A stretch of 41,168 bases of DNA from Micavibrio sp. UBA5572 (GTDB taxonomy: Bacteria > Pseudomonadota > Alphaproteobacteria > Micavibrionales > Micavibrionaceae): positions 1-41,168 of the forward strand of contig DIMG01000001.1 of assembly GCA_002425415.1 (NCBI GenBank), written 5' to 3'. Of the stretch, positions 24,950 to 32,653 are shown piece after piece; position 1 is the stretch's first letter, and each line of letters starts with the position of its first letter. Below the pieces are notes generated by a model, which saw only the letters and a program-made list of their open reading frames with translations, was not told the origin of the DNA and searched no databases. A program made the translations under genes and the position numbers.

Positions 24950-26191
24950 ATGGCGAGAATAGTAGTTAAATTTGGTGGAACGTCAGTTGCTGATCCTTCA
25001 CGGATAGAAAATGCCGCAGACAAAGTCTTGGCAGAATGGAAGCGTGGCAATCAGGTTGTGGTTGTTGTCTCTGCTATGGCGGGGATTACCAATCAACTGG
25101 TGGATTATTGCCAGCAAATTGATCCGGGCTGTGATGCTTGCGAATATGATGCGGTCGTTGCCAGCGGGGAACAAATCACCAGTGGATTGATGGCCTTGGC
25201 TTTACAAAAAAGAGGTTTGAAATCTCGATCCTTTATGGGATGGCAAGTGCCCATTATTTGTAACGAGCAACATGGACGTTCAAGGATTGATAATATTCCT
25301 CCCGAAAAATTATTATCCGAAATCGAAAATGACATTATTCCGGTTATTGCAGGGTTTCAGGGCATTAGTAAGTCCGGAAGGGTCTCAACATTGGGGAGGG
25401 GGGGGTCAGATACCACTGCGGTGGCCGTGGCAGCTGCGCTTAAAGCACATCGTTGTGATATTTATACCGATGTGGACGGTGTTTATACAACCGACCCGAG
25501 AATGGTTTCTTCAGCAAAAAAACTTGATCGCGTTTCCTATGAAGAAATGCTGGAAATGGCAGCTCTTGGCGCAAAAGTTTTGCATCCAAGGTCAGTAGAG
25601 CTGGCTATGGCGTGGAATGTTCAGGTGCAGGTTCTATCAAGCTTTGAAACAAAAATCGGAAGTGATCTTCCGGGAACAATTATTGTAGGGGAAGACAACA
25701 TCGTGGAAAAACAAATTGTTAATGGCGTAACTTATACGCGCAATGAATCAAAAATCACTTTGCTTTCTGTATCGGATATGCCAGGTGTCGCCGCTGCCAT
25801 TTTTGCGCCTTTGGGGGGGGCGGGAATTAATGTTGATGTGATCGTCCAGAATGTTTCTCCTGATGGAAAAACAACAGATATGACATTTACAGTGCCAAAA
25901 TCTGATGCCATAAAAGCAAAAACCCTGCTTGAAAAGCTTGATTTTCTGGCCGATACAGAAATTCGTATCGTTAATAATATTGCCAAAATTTCCATTATCG
26001 GAATCGGAATGAGCTCGCATACCAGTGTTGCAAAAACCATGTTTACAACATTGGCAGAGAATAAAATTAACATTCAGGCTATCACAACATCTGAAATCAA
26101 GGTGAGTGTCCTGATTGATGAAAAATTTACAGAGCTGGCCGTCAGGGCATTGCATTCTGCGTTTGGTCTCGATCAGGAAGAGGCTTCCTGA
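24950..26191 (+). CDS. lysC: Aspartate kinase
   Basis: First step of the aspartate family (lysine, threonine, methionine, diaminopimelate). The kinase domain has VKFGGTSVADP, VVVVSAMAGITNQLVDYC, ASGEQITSGLMALAL, LGRGGSDTTAVAVAAAL and DVDGVYTTDPR. The C-terminal part (about 270-410) holds two ACT domains, with VSVLIDEKFTELAVRALHSAF at the end. This is the monofunctional, 413-residue type whose ACT domains usually sense lysine and threonine. A run of eight G at about 25813-25820 lies in frame and does not disrupt it. The start has no strong ribosome site. Confidence 0.96.
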   Translation: MARIVVKFGGTSVADPSRIENAADKVLAEWKRGNQVVVVVSAMAGITNQLVDYCQQIDPGCDACEYDAVVASGEQITSGLMALALQKRGLKSRSFMGWQVPIICNEQHGRSRIDNIPPEKLLSEIENDIIPVIAGFQGISKSGRVSTLGRGGSDTTAVAVAAALKAHRCDIYTDVDGVYTTDPRMVSSAKKLDRVSYEEMLEMAALGAKVLHPRSVELAMAWNVQVQVLSSFETKIGSDLPGTIIVGEDNIVEKQIVNGVTYTRNESKITLLSVSDMPGVAAAIFAPLGGAGINVDVIVQNVSPDGKTTDMTFTVPKSDAIKAKTLLEKLDFLADTEIRIVNNIAKISIIGIGMSSHTSVAKTMFTTLAENKINIQAITTSEIKVSVLIDEKFTELAVRALHSAFGLDQEEAS

Positions 26192-26195
26192 TATT

Positions 26196-27092
26196 ATGGC
26201 GGATGACCATAACTCAAAAAAAGAATATTTAGGAACGGAATCCGAGGATCTGCTCAGGGATTTTCATACAGATCTCAGTGTTGGTGATATTCTTCAACGT
26301 GCCCGTATACGTCTTAATGTAACACTGGAACAAATCTCTCATGAAACACATATTCAGGTTTCATATCTTGAAGCTATCGAAGAAGGGCAGTTGGATAAGC
26401 TTCCGGGAAGAATTTATGCGCTCGGATTTATAAAAACCTATGCCGAGTATCTGAATTTGGATGGTGATAAAATCATCCAGCTTTTAAAAAGGCAATCAGG
26501 AAAAAAAGTTGAGCCAAAGCCTTTGTCTTCAACCTTGCCGGTGGACGAAGATCATTCTGTTCCTGAATTTAAAACTGTTTTAATTATCTTTGTTCTTTTG
26601 GCTGCAGGGTTAACTTTATATTCCTTCTCTTTCGGTTCTACCGAAAAACAAAAAACCATTCCTGGAGTTCCTAATGATTTAAAAGAACAAGTTACCTTGT
26701 TGACCAAGCCTCAAGCCGTAGCCAAAAAAAATCTTGTACCCAATGAAAAAGCTATATCTGAAAGTGAGGAAAACTTAGAACCATCCTTACCAGAACAAAT
26801 AGACCATCATCCAGTTGTACTAAAAGCCATAGAGAATGTCTGGTTGGAAATTCGCACGCCAGAAAAGAAAGTTATTTTGTCCCGTGTTTTATCCAAAGGC
26901 GAGGAATATTGGGTTCCGGAGGATCAGACAAATCTGGTTATGACCTTGGGAAATGCGGGGGGATTGGAAATTGTGGTTGATGGAGAAACCCTTCCGTTTC
27001 TGGGCAGAAAGGGGCAAGTGATACGGTCTTTATCCCTGAACCTCGAATATTTGAAAGATTTGTTGAAAAAAACATCTAAACAGTCCATGTAA
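26196..27092 (+). CDS. RodZ-like helix-turn-helix membrane protein
   Basis: A 298-residue protein with a cytoplasmic HTH_25 domain (about 27-95: LSVGDILQRARIRLNVTLEQISHETHIQVSYLEAIEEGQ), one membrane segment (about 126-145) and a C-terminal domain (about 210-285) similar to DUF4115. This is the RodZ layout, in which the HTH binds MreB and affects cell shape. I use the ATG at 26196 after the lysC stop; the open frame extends back into lysC to 26115 without support. It lies in front of ispG, 5 bp from its start, as in other Alphaproteobacteria. Confidence 0.85.
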   Translation: MADDHNSKKEYLGTESEDLLRDFHTDLSVGDILQRARIRLNVTLEQISHETHIQVSYLEAIEEGQLDKLPGRIYALGFIKTYAEYLNLDGDKIIQLLKRQSGKKVEPKPLSSTLPVDEDHSVPEFKTVLIIFVLLAAGLTLYSFSFGSTEKQKTIPGVPNDLKEQVTLLTKPQAVAKKNLVPNEKAISESEENLEPSLPEQIDHHPVVLKAIENVWLEIRTPEKKVILSRVLSKGEEYWVPEDQTNLVMTLGNAGGLEIVVDGETLPFLGRKGQVIRSLSLNLEYLKDLLKKTSKQSM

Positions 27093-27097
27093 AGATC

Positions 27098-28237
27098 ATG
27101 AAAAGCGACCATCAAGACATCGCATCACACCGCCCTTGGCGACACATCACCCGTAGACCTTCCAGAAAAATCTGGGTGGGGAATGTTCCCGTGGGTGGGG
27201 ATTCTCCCATCACAGTTCAATCCATGACCAATACCGATACACGGGACATTGCCGCAACGGTGGCACAAATTCAAGCGTTGGAAAATGCTGGTGCGGATAT
27301 TGTGCGGGTATCTTGCCCTGACGAAGATTCTTCGGCTGCGTTGAAAGAGATTGTAAAACAGGTCAATGTGCCGATCGTTGCCGATATTCATTTCCATTAT
27401 AAACGTGCCATTGAATCTGCAAAGAATGGTGCGGCGTGTTTGAGAATCAATCCGGGAAATATCGGGTCTGAAGACCGTGTCCGTGATGTTATTCAAGCAG
27501 CAAAAGATTATAATTGTTCGATCCGGATCGGTGTTAATGCCGGATCACTCGAACGAGATTTATTGGAAAAATATGGTGAGCCATGCCCAGATGCAATGGT
27601 TGAAAGTGCTCAACGCCATATTAAAATTCTTGAAGATCACGATTTTTATAATTTCAAAATATCTTGTAAGGCTTCAGATGTTTTTCTGGCCGTTGCCGCC
27701 TATATGCAATTGGCCGATGTTTGTGATTATCCGCTTCATGTCGGTGTCACCGAAGCCGGAGGATTAAGATCAGGCACAATTAAATCTGCAGTTGGAATGG
27801 GTAATCTTCTTTGGGCGGGGATAGGCGATACAATCCGTGTATCTTTATCGGCTGATCCTGTCGAAGAAATAAAAGTCGGATTTGATCTTCTAAAATCCTT
27901 GGGTCTGCGTCATCGCGGTGTCAACGTCATTTCTTGTCCGTCTTGCGCCCGTCAGAATTTTAATGTGATTAAAACCGTTGAGGAAATTGAAGAACGCCTT
28001 GAACATATCTCAACACCAATGACTCTTTCGGTCATTGGTTGCGTGGTCAATGGCCCGGGTGAAGCCCTGATGACTGACATTGGCCTGACAGGAGGAGGAA
28101 GAGGAACCCACCAGATTTATTTGGACGGAGAAACCTCTCATCGCTTGATGGAAGGGGATGAAAATATTGTTGATCACCTTGTCAAATTGGTTGAAGAAAA
28201 AGCAAAGACTCTCAACAACAAAAAAGATGTAGCCTGA
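27098..28237 (+). CDS. ispG: 4-hydroxy-3-methylbut-2-enyl diphosphate synthase (flavodoxin/ferredoxin)
   Basis: Reductive ring-opening step of the MEP isoprenoid pathway, with a 4Fe-4S cluster. Key ligands are visible: C280 and C283 in ISCPSCARQNF, C315 in GCVVNGPGE, with E322 as the fourth ligand. The TIM-barrel start is NVPVGGDSPITVQSMTNTDT, and RINPGNIG and LHVGVTEAG are conserved. The 379-residue length is usual. It is 5 bp downstream of the RodZ-like gene. The product supports quinone side chains and undecaprenyl phosphate. Confidence 0.97.
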   Translation: MKSDHQDIASHRPWRHITRRPSRKIWVGNVPVGGDSPITVQSMTNTDTRDIAATVAQIQALENAGADIVRVSCPDEDSSAALKEIVKQVNVPIVADIHFHYKRAIESAKNGAACLRINPGNIGSEDRVRDVIQAAKDYNCSIRIGVNAGSLERDLLEKYGEPCPDAMVESAQRHIKILEDHDFYNFKISCKASDVFLAVAAYMQLADVCDYPLHVGVTEAGGLRSGTIKSAVGMGNLLWAGIGDTIRVSLSADPVEEIKVGFDLLKSLGLRHRGVNVISCPSCARQNFNVIKTVEEIEERLEHISTPMTLSVIGCVVNGPGEALMTDIGLTGGGRGTHQIYLDGETSHRLMEGDENIVDHLVKLVEEKAKTLNNKKDVA

Positions 28238-28348
28238 TTCCCTCGTGTCAAAATTTTAGTTTTGAAAGAATGGAGCAATATCTCTGACGATTAGGGGAAT
28301 AGTTCTCGTTTGCAAAATAGTCGTATTCCTATTATACACACTACCACC

Positions 28349-29413
28349 ATGGAACTTTTGAAAAAACTCGCGCCGATTGAGGCCAGATATAGCGAATTAT
28401 CCTCTCTGATGGCCGAAGGGACAGCCACAGGGACTAAATTTGTCAAAATAACCAAGGAATACTCTGATCTGACACCGGTCATAGAGACCCTCAATGCTTA
28501 TAAAAAAGCCCTGAACGATAAAGCCGACCTTGAAGCCATGCAAAATGATCCTGAAATGGGGGAAATTGCCCGTGAAGAGCTTTATGAGCTGAATGGAAAA
28601 ATACCGGAGCTAGAGCATCAAATTAAACTCGCGCTCATTCCGAAAGATACAGACGACGAAAAGAATGCCATTCTGGAAATTCGCGCAGGAACAGGGGGCG
28701 ATGAAGCCGCTTTATTCGCGGCCAGTCTTCTTGGTATGTATAAAGCCTATGCTGCCGAGCGCGGCTGGCGTTTTGAAATCGTTGAAGCAACGGAAAATGA
28801 TATTGGCGGCATTAAAGATGCCGTGGTCGAGGTTTCAGGAACGGATGTTTTTTCCCGCCTGAAATACGAATCCGGTGTTCACCGCGTGCAACGCGTGCCG
28901 GAAACCGAAGCGTCTGGACGCGTACATACATCTGCGGCGACTGTTGCCGTTTTGCCGGAGGCTGAAGACGTTGATGTGGATATCAATGATAATGATTTAA
29001 GAATCGATGTTTTCCGTTCACGGGGAGCGGGTGGACAGTCTGTTAACACAACCGATTCTGCCGTACGTATTACGCATTTACCAACCGGATTGGTTGTTGC
29101 CATGCAGGATGAGCGTTCGCAGATTAAAAACCGTGCCAAGGCGATGAAAATTCTGAAGTCACGCTTATATGATCTTAAGCGGCAAGAATCTGCCAGTGAA
29201 CGGGCAGCAGATCGGAAATCACAAGTTGGAAGCGGCGATCGTTCGGAACGGATCAGGACATACAACTTCCCACAAAGCCGCGTGACCGATCACAGAGTCA
29301 ATCTGACTCTGTATAAAATACATGACATTATTGTCGGTAAAGGTCTGGATGAGATTATTGATGCCTTAACGACCGAAGAGCAAACCGAGAAACTATCCTC
29401 TCTCGGAATATAG
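28349..29413 (+). CDS. prfA: Peptide chain release factor 1
   Basis: Releases finished peptides at UAA and UAG. The codon-recognition segment PETEASGRVHTSAATVAV (containing the PxT-type motif) and the catalytic GGQ (SRGAGGQSVNTTDSAVRITH) are intact, and the N-terminal helical domain is complete. I use the ATG at 28349, which gives a 354-residue protein with the family N-terminus (MELLKKLAPIEARYSEL); a TTG at 28310 in frame is less likely. Its glutamine is expected to be methylated by PrmC, whose gene follows after a small minus-strand gene. Confidence 0.95.
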   Translation: MELLKKLAPIEARYSELSSLMAEGTATGTKFVKITKEYSDLTPVIETLNAYKKALNDKADLEAMQNDPEMGEIAREELYELNGKIPELEHQIKLALIPKDTDDEKNAILEIRAGTGGDEAALFAASLLGMYKAYAAERGWRFEIVEATENDIGGIKDAVVEVSGTDVFSRLKYESGVHRVQRVPETEASGRVHTSAATVAVLPEAEDVDVDINDNDLRIDVFRSRGAGGQSVNTTDSAVRITHLPTGLVVAMQDERSQIKNRAKAMKILKSRLYDLKRQESASERAADRKSQVGSGDRSERIRTYNFPQSRVTDHRVNLTLYKIHDIIVGKGLDEIIDALTTEEQTEKLSSLGI

Positions 29414-29424
29414 GTCAGAAGGGA

Positions 29425-29721
29425 TTAATTTCCAATATCTTCATGGAGTTGTTGCATTTCTTTAATGTATCTATCGAGCATGTTTTTAAGGGCATCCCGT
29501 AAATATGGCTCCATGTCCTCATCACCACGAGGGGATATCGAAATAATTTTGTCATAAAGAGAGCGCGTTTCCTGAGACACATTCAAGATGATATTGCTTT
29601 CGCTCAAGCGATCGTCAATCATATCGCGAACAAACCCGCTGACATTCACTTTCATGTCTTGTAATTGATCGTATTGATCCTTGCGGATCATTAAACAAAC
29701 GCTTTTAAGGTCTTTCGCCAT
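29425..29721 (-). CDS. Ribbon-helix-helix-like small protein, orphan
   Basis: A 98-residue protein; the first 45 residues fit a ribbon-helix-helix DNA-binding fold: strand KSVCLMIRKDQYDQLQDM, then VNVSGFVRDMIDDRLSES, as in CopG/CcdA-like regulators and antitoxins. The C-terminal half is helical and acidic and is not recognised. The start has a good AAGGAA site six bases upstream. No toxin-like gene lies beside it. It sits inside the prfA-prmC pair on the opposite strand, 11 bp from the prfA stop. An inverted repeat at 29754-29771 in its upstream region could be its operator. Confidence 0.65.
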   Translation of the reverse strand: MAKDLKSVCLMIRKDQYDQLQDMKVNVSGFVRDMIDDRLSESNIILNVSQETRSLYDKIISISPRGDEDMEPYLRDALKNMLDRYIKEMQQLHEDIGN

Positions 29722-29753
29722 TTTTGTTCCTTACTTCAGGTGAGCTAACGCTG

Positions 29754-29771
29754 TATTTTATATACAAAATA
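29754..29771. promoter_or_regulatory. Inverted repeat upstream of the ribbon-helix-helix gene
   Basis: TATTTT (29754-29759) and AAAATA (29766-29771) with six bases between form an AT-rich inverted repeat about 33 bp before the ATG at 29721, near where a promoter would sit. Small RHH proteins often repress their own promoters through such repeats. Because the region 29722-29917 is very AT-rich, a chance match is possible; nothing else is seen in it. Confidence 0.3.
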
Positions 29772-29917
29772 AAAACTACGCGAAAACTATATAAACTTTA
29801 TTAAAATTTCAGAATGAGCAAATCTTATATCACATATTATATCTGAATATAGATTATTTTATGGTTTTTTTGATTTAAATCTGGGAAAGTCGGCTGCGAA
29901 AGAAGAGAAATTCAATC

Positions 29918-30778
29918 ATGTCTATTCCCGCCAATGACCTTTATGAACAAATCATCCGTATTCTGGGTTCTTCAGATATTGAAACTGCCGCATTTGAAGC
30001 CAGAATATTGATCGAGGATATAGGCGGGGTTTCAATGACAGATTTGCGTCTTGATAAATCTATAACTATTTCATGTGAAATTACGGAAAACATTGTGGGT
30101 TGTGCACGCAGGCGGGCAGCAGGTGAGCCTTTGGGAAGAATTCTGGGGTATCGTGATTTCTGGAAAGACCGGTTTCACCTTTCAAAAGACACGCTTGAGC
30201 CCAGACCGGATACAGAAACTTTAATCGAATCTGTTTTGAAAAGTTTTGGAGGTCATCCGCCGGAAACAATTCTGGATCTTGGGACGGGTAGTGGATGTAT
30301 TCTTTTGTCTCTTTTGCGTGAATTTCCCAAGGCAAAAGGGATTGGAATTGATTTATCCATTGGGGCTTGCCAAACCGCCAGTTTAAATATGAAGCACCTT
30401 GGTTTTTCGAATCGTTGCACTATTCTGAATGGTTCATGGTGCGAACCTTTGGAAAAGTGGGCTAAATTTGATCTGATTGTGTCGAATCCCCCCTATATTC
30501 CAAGTAAAAATATCCCGAATCTACAAAAAGAGGTCAGGAATCATGACCCTATTTTTGCTTTGGACGGAGGAGAAGACGGTCTGACCCCCTATAAGAATCT
30601 GTTGCCAAATTTAAAAAACCATTTGGCGGTTGGTGGTCGTATATTTTTTGAAATCGGTGTTCATCAGTCGGAAGATGTCATGCGACTCGCCAAAGACTCT
30701 TGCGCGACTCTGATTCGCATAACCAAGGATTTGGGCGGGATTCCAAGGGTTGTTGAAATCTCCTATGGGGATAAGTAA
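29918..30778 (+). CDS. prmC: Release factor glutamine methyltransferase PrmC
   Basis: Methylates the glutamine of the GGQ motif of release factors. The SAM site ILDLGTGSGCILL (DLGTGSG 120-126) and the catalytic NPPY (190-193, in VSNPPYIP) are present, and the N-terminal helical domain carries AAGEPLGRILGYRDFW. The 286-residue length is normal. It lies two genes after prfA, the expected substrate, with the orphan RHH gene inserted on the other strand. Confidence 0.95.
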   Translation: MSIPANDLYEQIIRILGSSDIETAAFEARILIEDIGGVSMTDLRLDKSITISCEITENIVGCARRRAAGEPLGRILGYRDFWKDRFHLSKDTLEPRPDTETLIESVLKSFGGHPPETILDLGTGSGCILLSLLREFPKAKGIGIDLSIGACQTASLNMKHLGFSNRCTILNGSWCEPLEKWAKFDLIVSNPPYIPSKNIPNLQKEVRNHDPIFALDGGEDGLTPYKNLLPNLKNHLAVGGRIFFEIGVHQSEDVMRLAKDSCATLIRITKDLGGIPRVVEISYGDK

Positions 30779-30898
30779 AAATTCTTTTGACAGGGGGATT
30801 GCCTGAATCGGGTTGGCTGTGCATTCTGACCCCAGTTCACGTGAAACAACAAAAACTAGATGTTGTTGCGGAGCTCGGTTCAGAAAACTACCGATAGT

Positions 30899-30924
30899 AG
30901 TCCTTGACTTTCAAAGGACTTTTC
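30899..30924 (+). terminator. Candidate terminator hairpin after prmC
   Basis: A perfect 7-bp stem, AGTCCTT (30899-30905) with AAGGACT (30914-30920), 8-nt loop, followed by TTTC. It could end prmC or an unannotated transcript in the 30779-30898 stretch, which also has inverted repeats at 30836-30845 (TTCACGTGAA) and an AACAAC/GTTGTT pair. The T tail is short, so the call is tentative. Confidence 0.45.
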
Positions 30925-30927
30925 AAC

Positions 30928-30936
30928 TTATCCACA
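30928..30936 (+). promoter_or_regulatory. Single perfect DnaA-box-like 9-mer
   Basis: TTATCCACA, an exact match to the TTATNCACA DnaA box, 58 bp before the DUF4167 gene. No second clear box was seen nearby, so this is not evidence for an origin; it may be a DnaA-responsive site or chance. Confidence 0.35.
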
Positions 30937-30993
30937 ATCGGGTAAGCTGAAGGTGAGTTTTACCGAATCAGGGGAAACAAGTTAGGAGAGCAC

Positions 30994-31455
30994 ATGAGAT
31001 ACGGATCCGGCGCAAGAAGAACGCGCAACAGTAGCAACAGTCATAATCGCGGTGGTAATGGTAACCAGCGCCGCGGAATTCAAAACAAAAACAAGGTTTT
31101 TGACAGCAATGGACCTGATGTTCGCATTCGTGGAACAGCTTATCAGATTGTTGAAAAATATATGGCTTTGGCAAAAGACACAAATTCGGCTGGTGACCGT
31201 GTTTTGGCAGAAAACTATCTTCAATATGCTGAGCATTATCAACGAATTATCAATAGCTGGGAAGAAGAAGATGCCAATTTTGATGCGTACAACAACAGCA
31301 CGTACGATCGGTATAGCAGAAACACATCCCAAGCCGATGATGAAGCGGACGAAAATAATAAGCCCGAGGAGGATCTCGGCCTTCCGAGTAGTATTTTAGG
31401 GAAAGCTCCGGAAAAAACGGTCTCGTCCAAATCATCTGAAATGGCAGATGCCTAG
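30994..31455 (+). CDS. DUF4167 family protein
   Basis: A 153-residue protein of the alphaproteobacterial DUF4167 family, role unknown. The start is basic and Arg/Asn/Gly-rich, which resembles nucleic-acid binding tails. The conserved core GPDVRIRGTAYQIVEKYMALAKD...SAGDRVLAENYLQYAEHYQRI runs about 42-90. The rest is low complexity and acidic. AGGAG lies five bases before the ATG. It follows prmC and precedes clpB with one phosphatase gene between, a familiar order. A strong terminator follows. Confidence 0.9.
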   Translation: MRYGSGARRTRNSSNSHNRGGNGNQRRGIQNKNKVFDSNGPDVRIRGTAYQIVEKYMALAKDTNSAGDRVLAENYLQYAEHYQRIINSWEEEDANFDAYNNSTYDRYSRNTSQADDEADENNKPEEDLGLPSSILGKAPEKTVSSKSSEMADA

Positions 31456-31504
31456 GATTGTAAGGTTTAAGCGATCCCTAAAATATTCCCCAATATGTTA
31501 TTTT

Positions 31505-31527
31505 AAAAGAGCCGTCAGGCTCTTTTT
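31505..31527 (+). terminator. Rho-independent terminator after the DUF4167 gene
   Basis: AAAAGAGCC (31505-31513), loop GTCA, GGCTCTTTT (31518-31526), then T. The 9-bp perfect stem with a four-base loop and T run is a strong terminator; the A run on its left would allow some bidirectional action. Confidence 0.92.
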
Positions 31528-31546
31528 ACATATTTGCAAAAAATTA

Positions 31547-31569
31547 AGGAATTGGGCTATATAATTCCT
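31547..31569 (+). promoter_or_regulatory. Leader hairpin before the phosphatase gene
   Basis: AGGAATT (31547-31553) and AATTCCT (31563-31569) form a perfect 7-bp inverted repeat with a 9-nt loop, ending one base before the ATG at 31571. The AAGGA in its left arm is the only ribosome-site-like sequence, and it is too far from the ATG unless the stem brings it near. It could control translation start, or be chance. Confidence 0.35.
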
Positions 31570-31570
31570 C

Positions 31571-32602
31571 ATGATTAAAGATGCACTTAGAAAAGCATTT
31601 GATGCCATTGTCGGGCAAAAAAAACCGTCAGGTTCAGAGTTGGAGCCGGATCATGTCGTTTATGCCATTGGAGATGTCCATGGTTATTCCGATGCTTTGG
31701 ACACATTACTCAGAGACATTAAAGCAGATATAGCAGATCGCCGAAAAACCAAGCCGCACATGACTGCAGAAATGGTTTTTCTTGGTGACTACGTCTCTCG
31801 CGGACCTGATTCAAAAGGCGTTTTAAATATCTTAGCTCAGGAGCTTGAAAGTCAAGTCGGCGATCGTATAAAAAGGACTTTTTTAGCGGGAAATCACGAT
31901 TACCTACTGTATAAAATGCTAACTTTAGAAGATCCAATGAATGCCGTAGAGCTGGCGAAAAGTTTACTGGAAAATGGAGATTTAAATACAGCCGCCAGCT
32001 ATGGTGTTTTTCTGCAAAATGAGATCGCAGAATCCGGACAACAAATCAGATTGAGGGGGGCAGGTTTGGTGGTAACTCTCCAATCACTTGACGGGTATGT
32101 AAGACAAATGAAGGCGGTCATTCCGAATGAGCACATAAATGTTCTAAAGCGGATGAAAATTTCTTATCATACACCTGATGCCCCTGAATTTTTCTTTTGC
32201 CATGCGGGTGTTGACTGGACCAAACCATATGATTCTCAGGAAAAATATGTCTTGTTGGGCATTGGCAATCAGCATCAACAACAAATCAGCCGTCAGTTTG
32301 CTCTTCAAACCAAGGGAGCAAGGGACATTATCGTTGTTCATGGTCACACACCAAGATCTGGGGTGGAGTTTGAGAGGAATCCTTCCTCTGATATAGGAGG
32401 GCGTATTTCTACCGATACTGGCATATTTACTAAAGATGGAAAATTAAGCTGCGGTGTACTGGGCAATGGGCGTCTTTTGGATGTTATCCAAACAAAAACC
32501 CAAGATCTCCCGTATGATAGAAAAAAAATCCCGATAGCGCAGGACTATGAATCAAGAGCACCAACAAATTCGTCGTATCCTCTGGACGCTGCCCCAAAGT
32601 AG
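31571..32602 (+). CDS. PPP-type metallophosphatase (serine/threonine phosphatase-like)
   Basis: A 343-residue cytosolic phosphoesterase of the calcineurin-like fold. The metal motifs are in order: GDVHG (34-38), GDYVSRG (72-78, family GDxVDRG with Ser in place of Asp), GNHD (107-110), CHAGVDW (family HAG), and VVHGHTPRSGV. This is the bacterial PPP1-like set. The substrate is unknown; it could be a phosphoprotein, or Ap4A as in ApaH-like enzymes. It lies between the DUF4167 gene and clpB and has an unusual leader hairpin (listed). The C-terminal 30 residues are not conserved. Confidence 0.85.
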   Translation: MIKDALRKAFDAIVGQKKPSGSELEPDHVVYAIGDVHGYSDALDTLLRDIKADIADRRKTKPHMTAEMVFLGDYVSRGPDSKGVLNILAQELESQVGDRIKRTFLAGNHDYLLYKMLTLEDPMNAVELAKSLLENGDLNTAASYGVFLQNEIAESGQQIRLRGAGLVVTLQSLDGYVRQMKAVIPNEHINVLKRMKISYHTPDAPEFFFCHAGVDWTKPYDSQEKYVLLGIGNQHQQQISRQFALQTKGARDIIVVHGHTPRSGVEFERNPSSDIGGRISTDTGIFTKDGKLSCGVLGNGRLLDVIQTKTQDLPYDRKKIPIAQDYESRAPTNSSYPLDAAPK

Positions 32603-32653
32603 GACTAGATTTATCCATAGAATAAAACAAGCGAATCTAAAAGGACATTGGCT

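Noticed and set aside
25813..25820. Run of eight G in lysC as a possible phase-variation tract
   Set aside because: The lysC frame is intact across it and encodes the conserved LGGAGINVDV segment, and the gene is needed for diaminopimelate. A similar G8 run at about 37229-37236 in the Mur-type ligase is also in frame.
30928..30936. DnaA box as a replication origin
   Set aside because: Only one clear box is present, with no AT-rich unwinding element cluster or origin-type gene nearby; it is listed only as a site.
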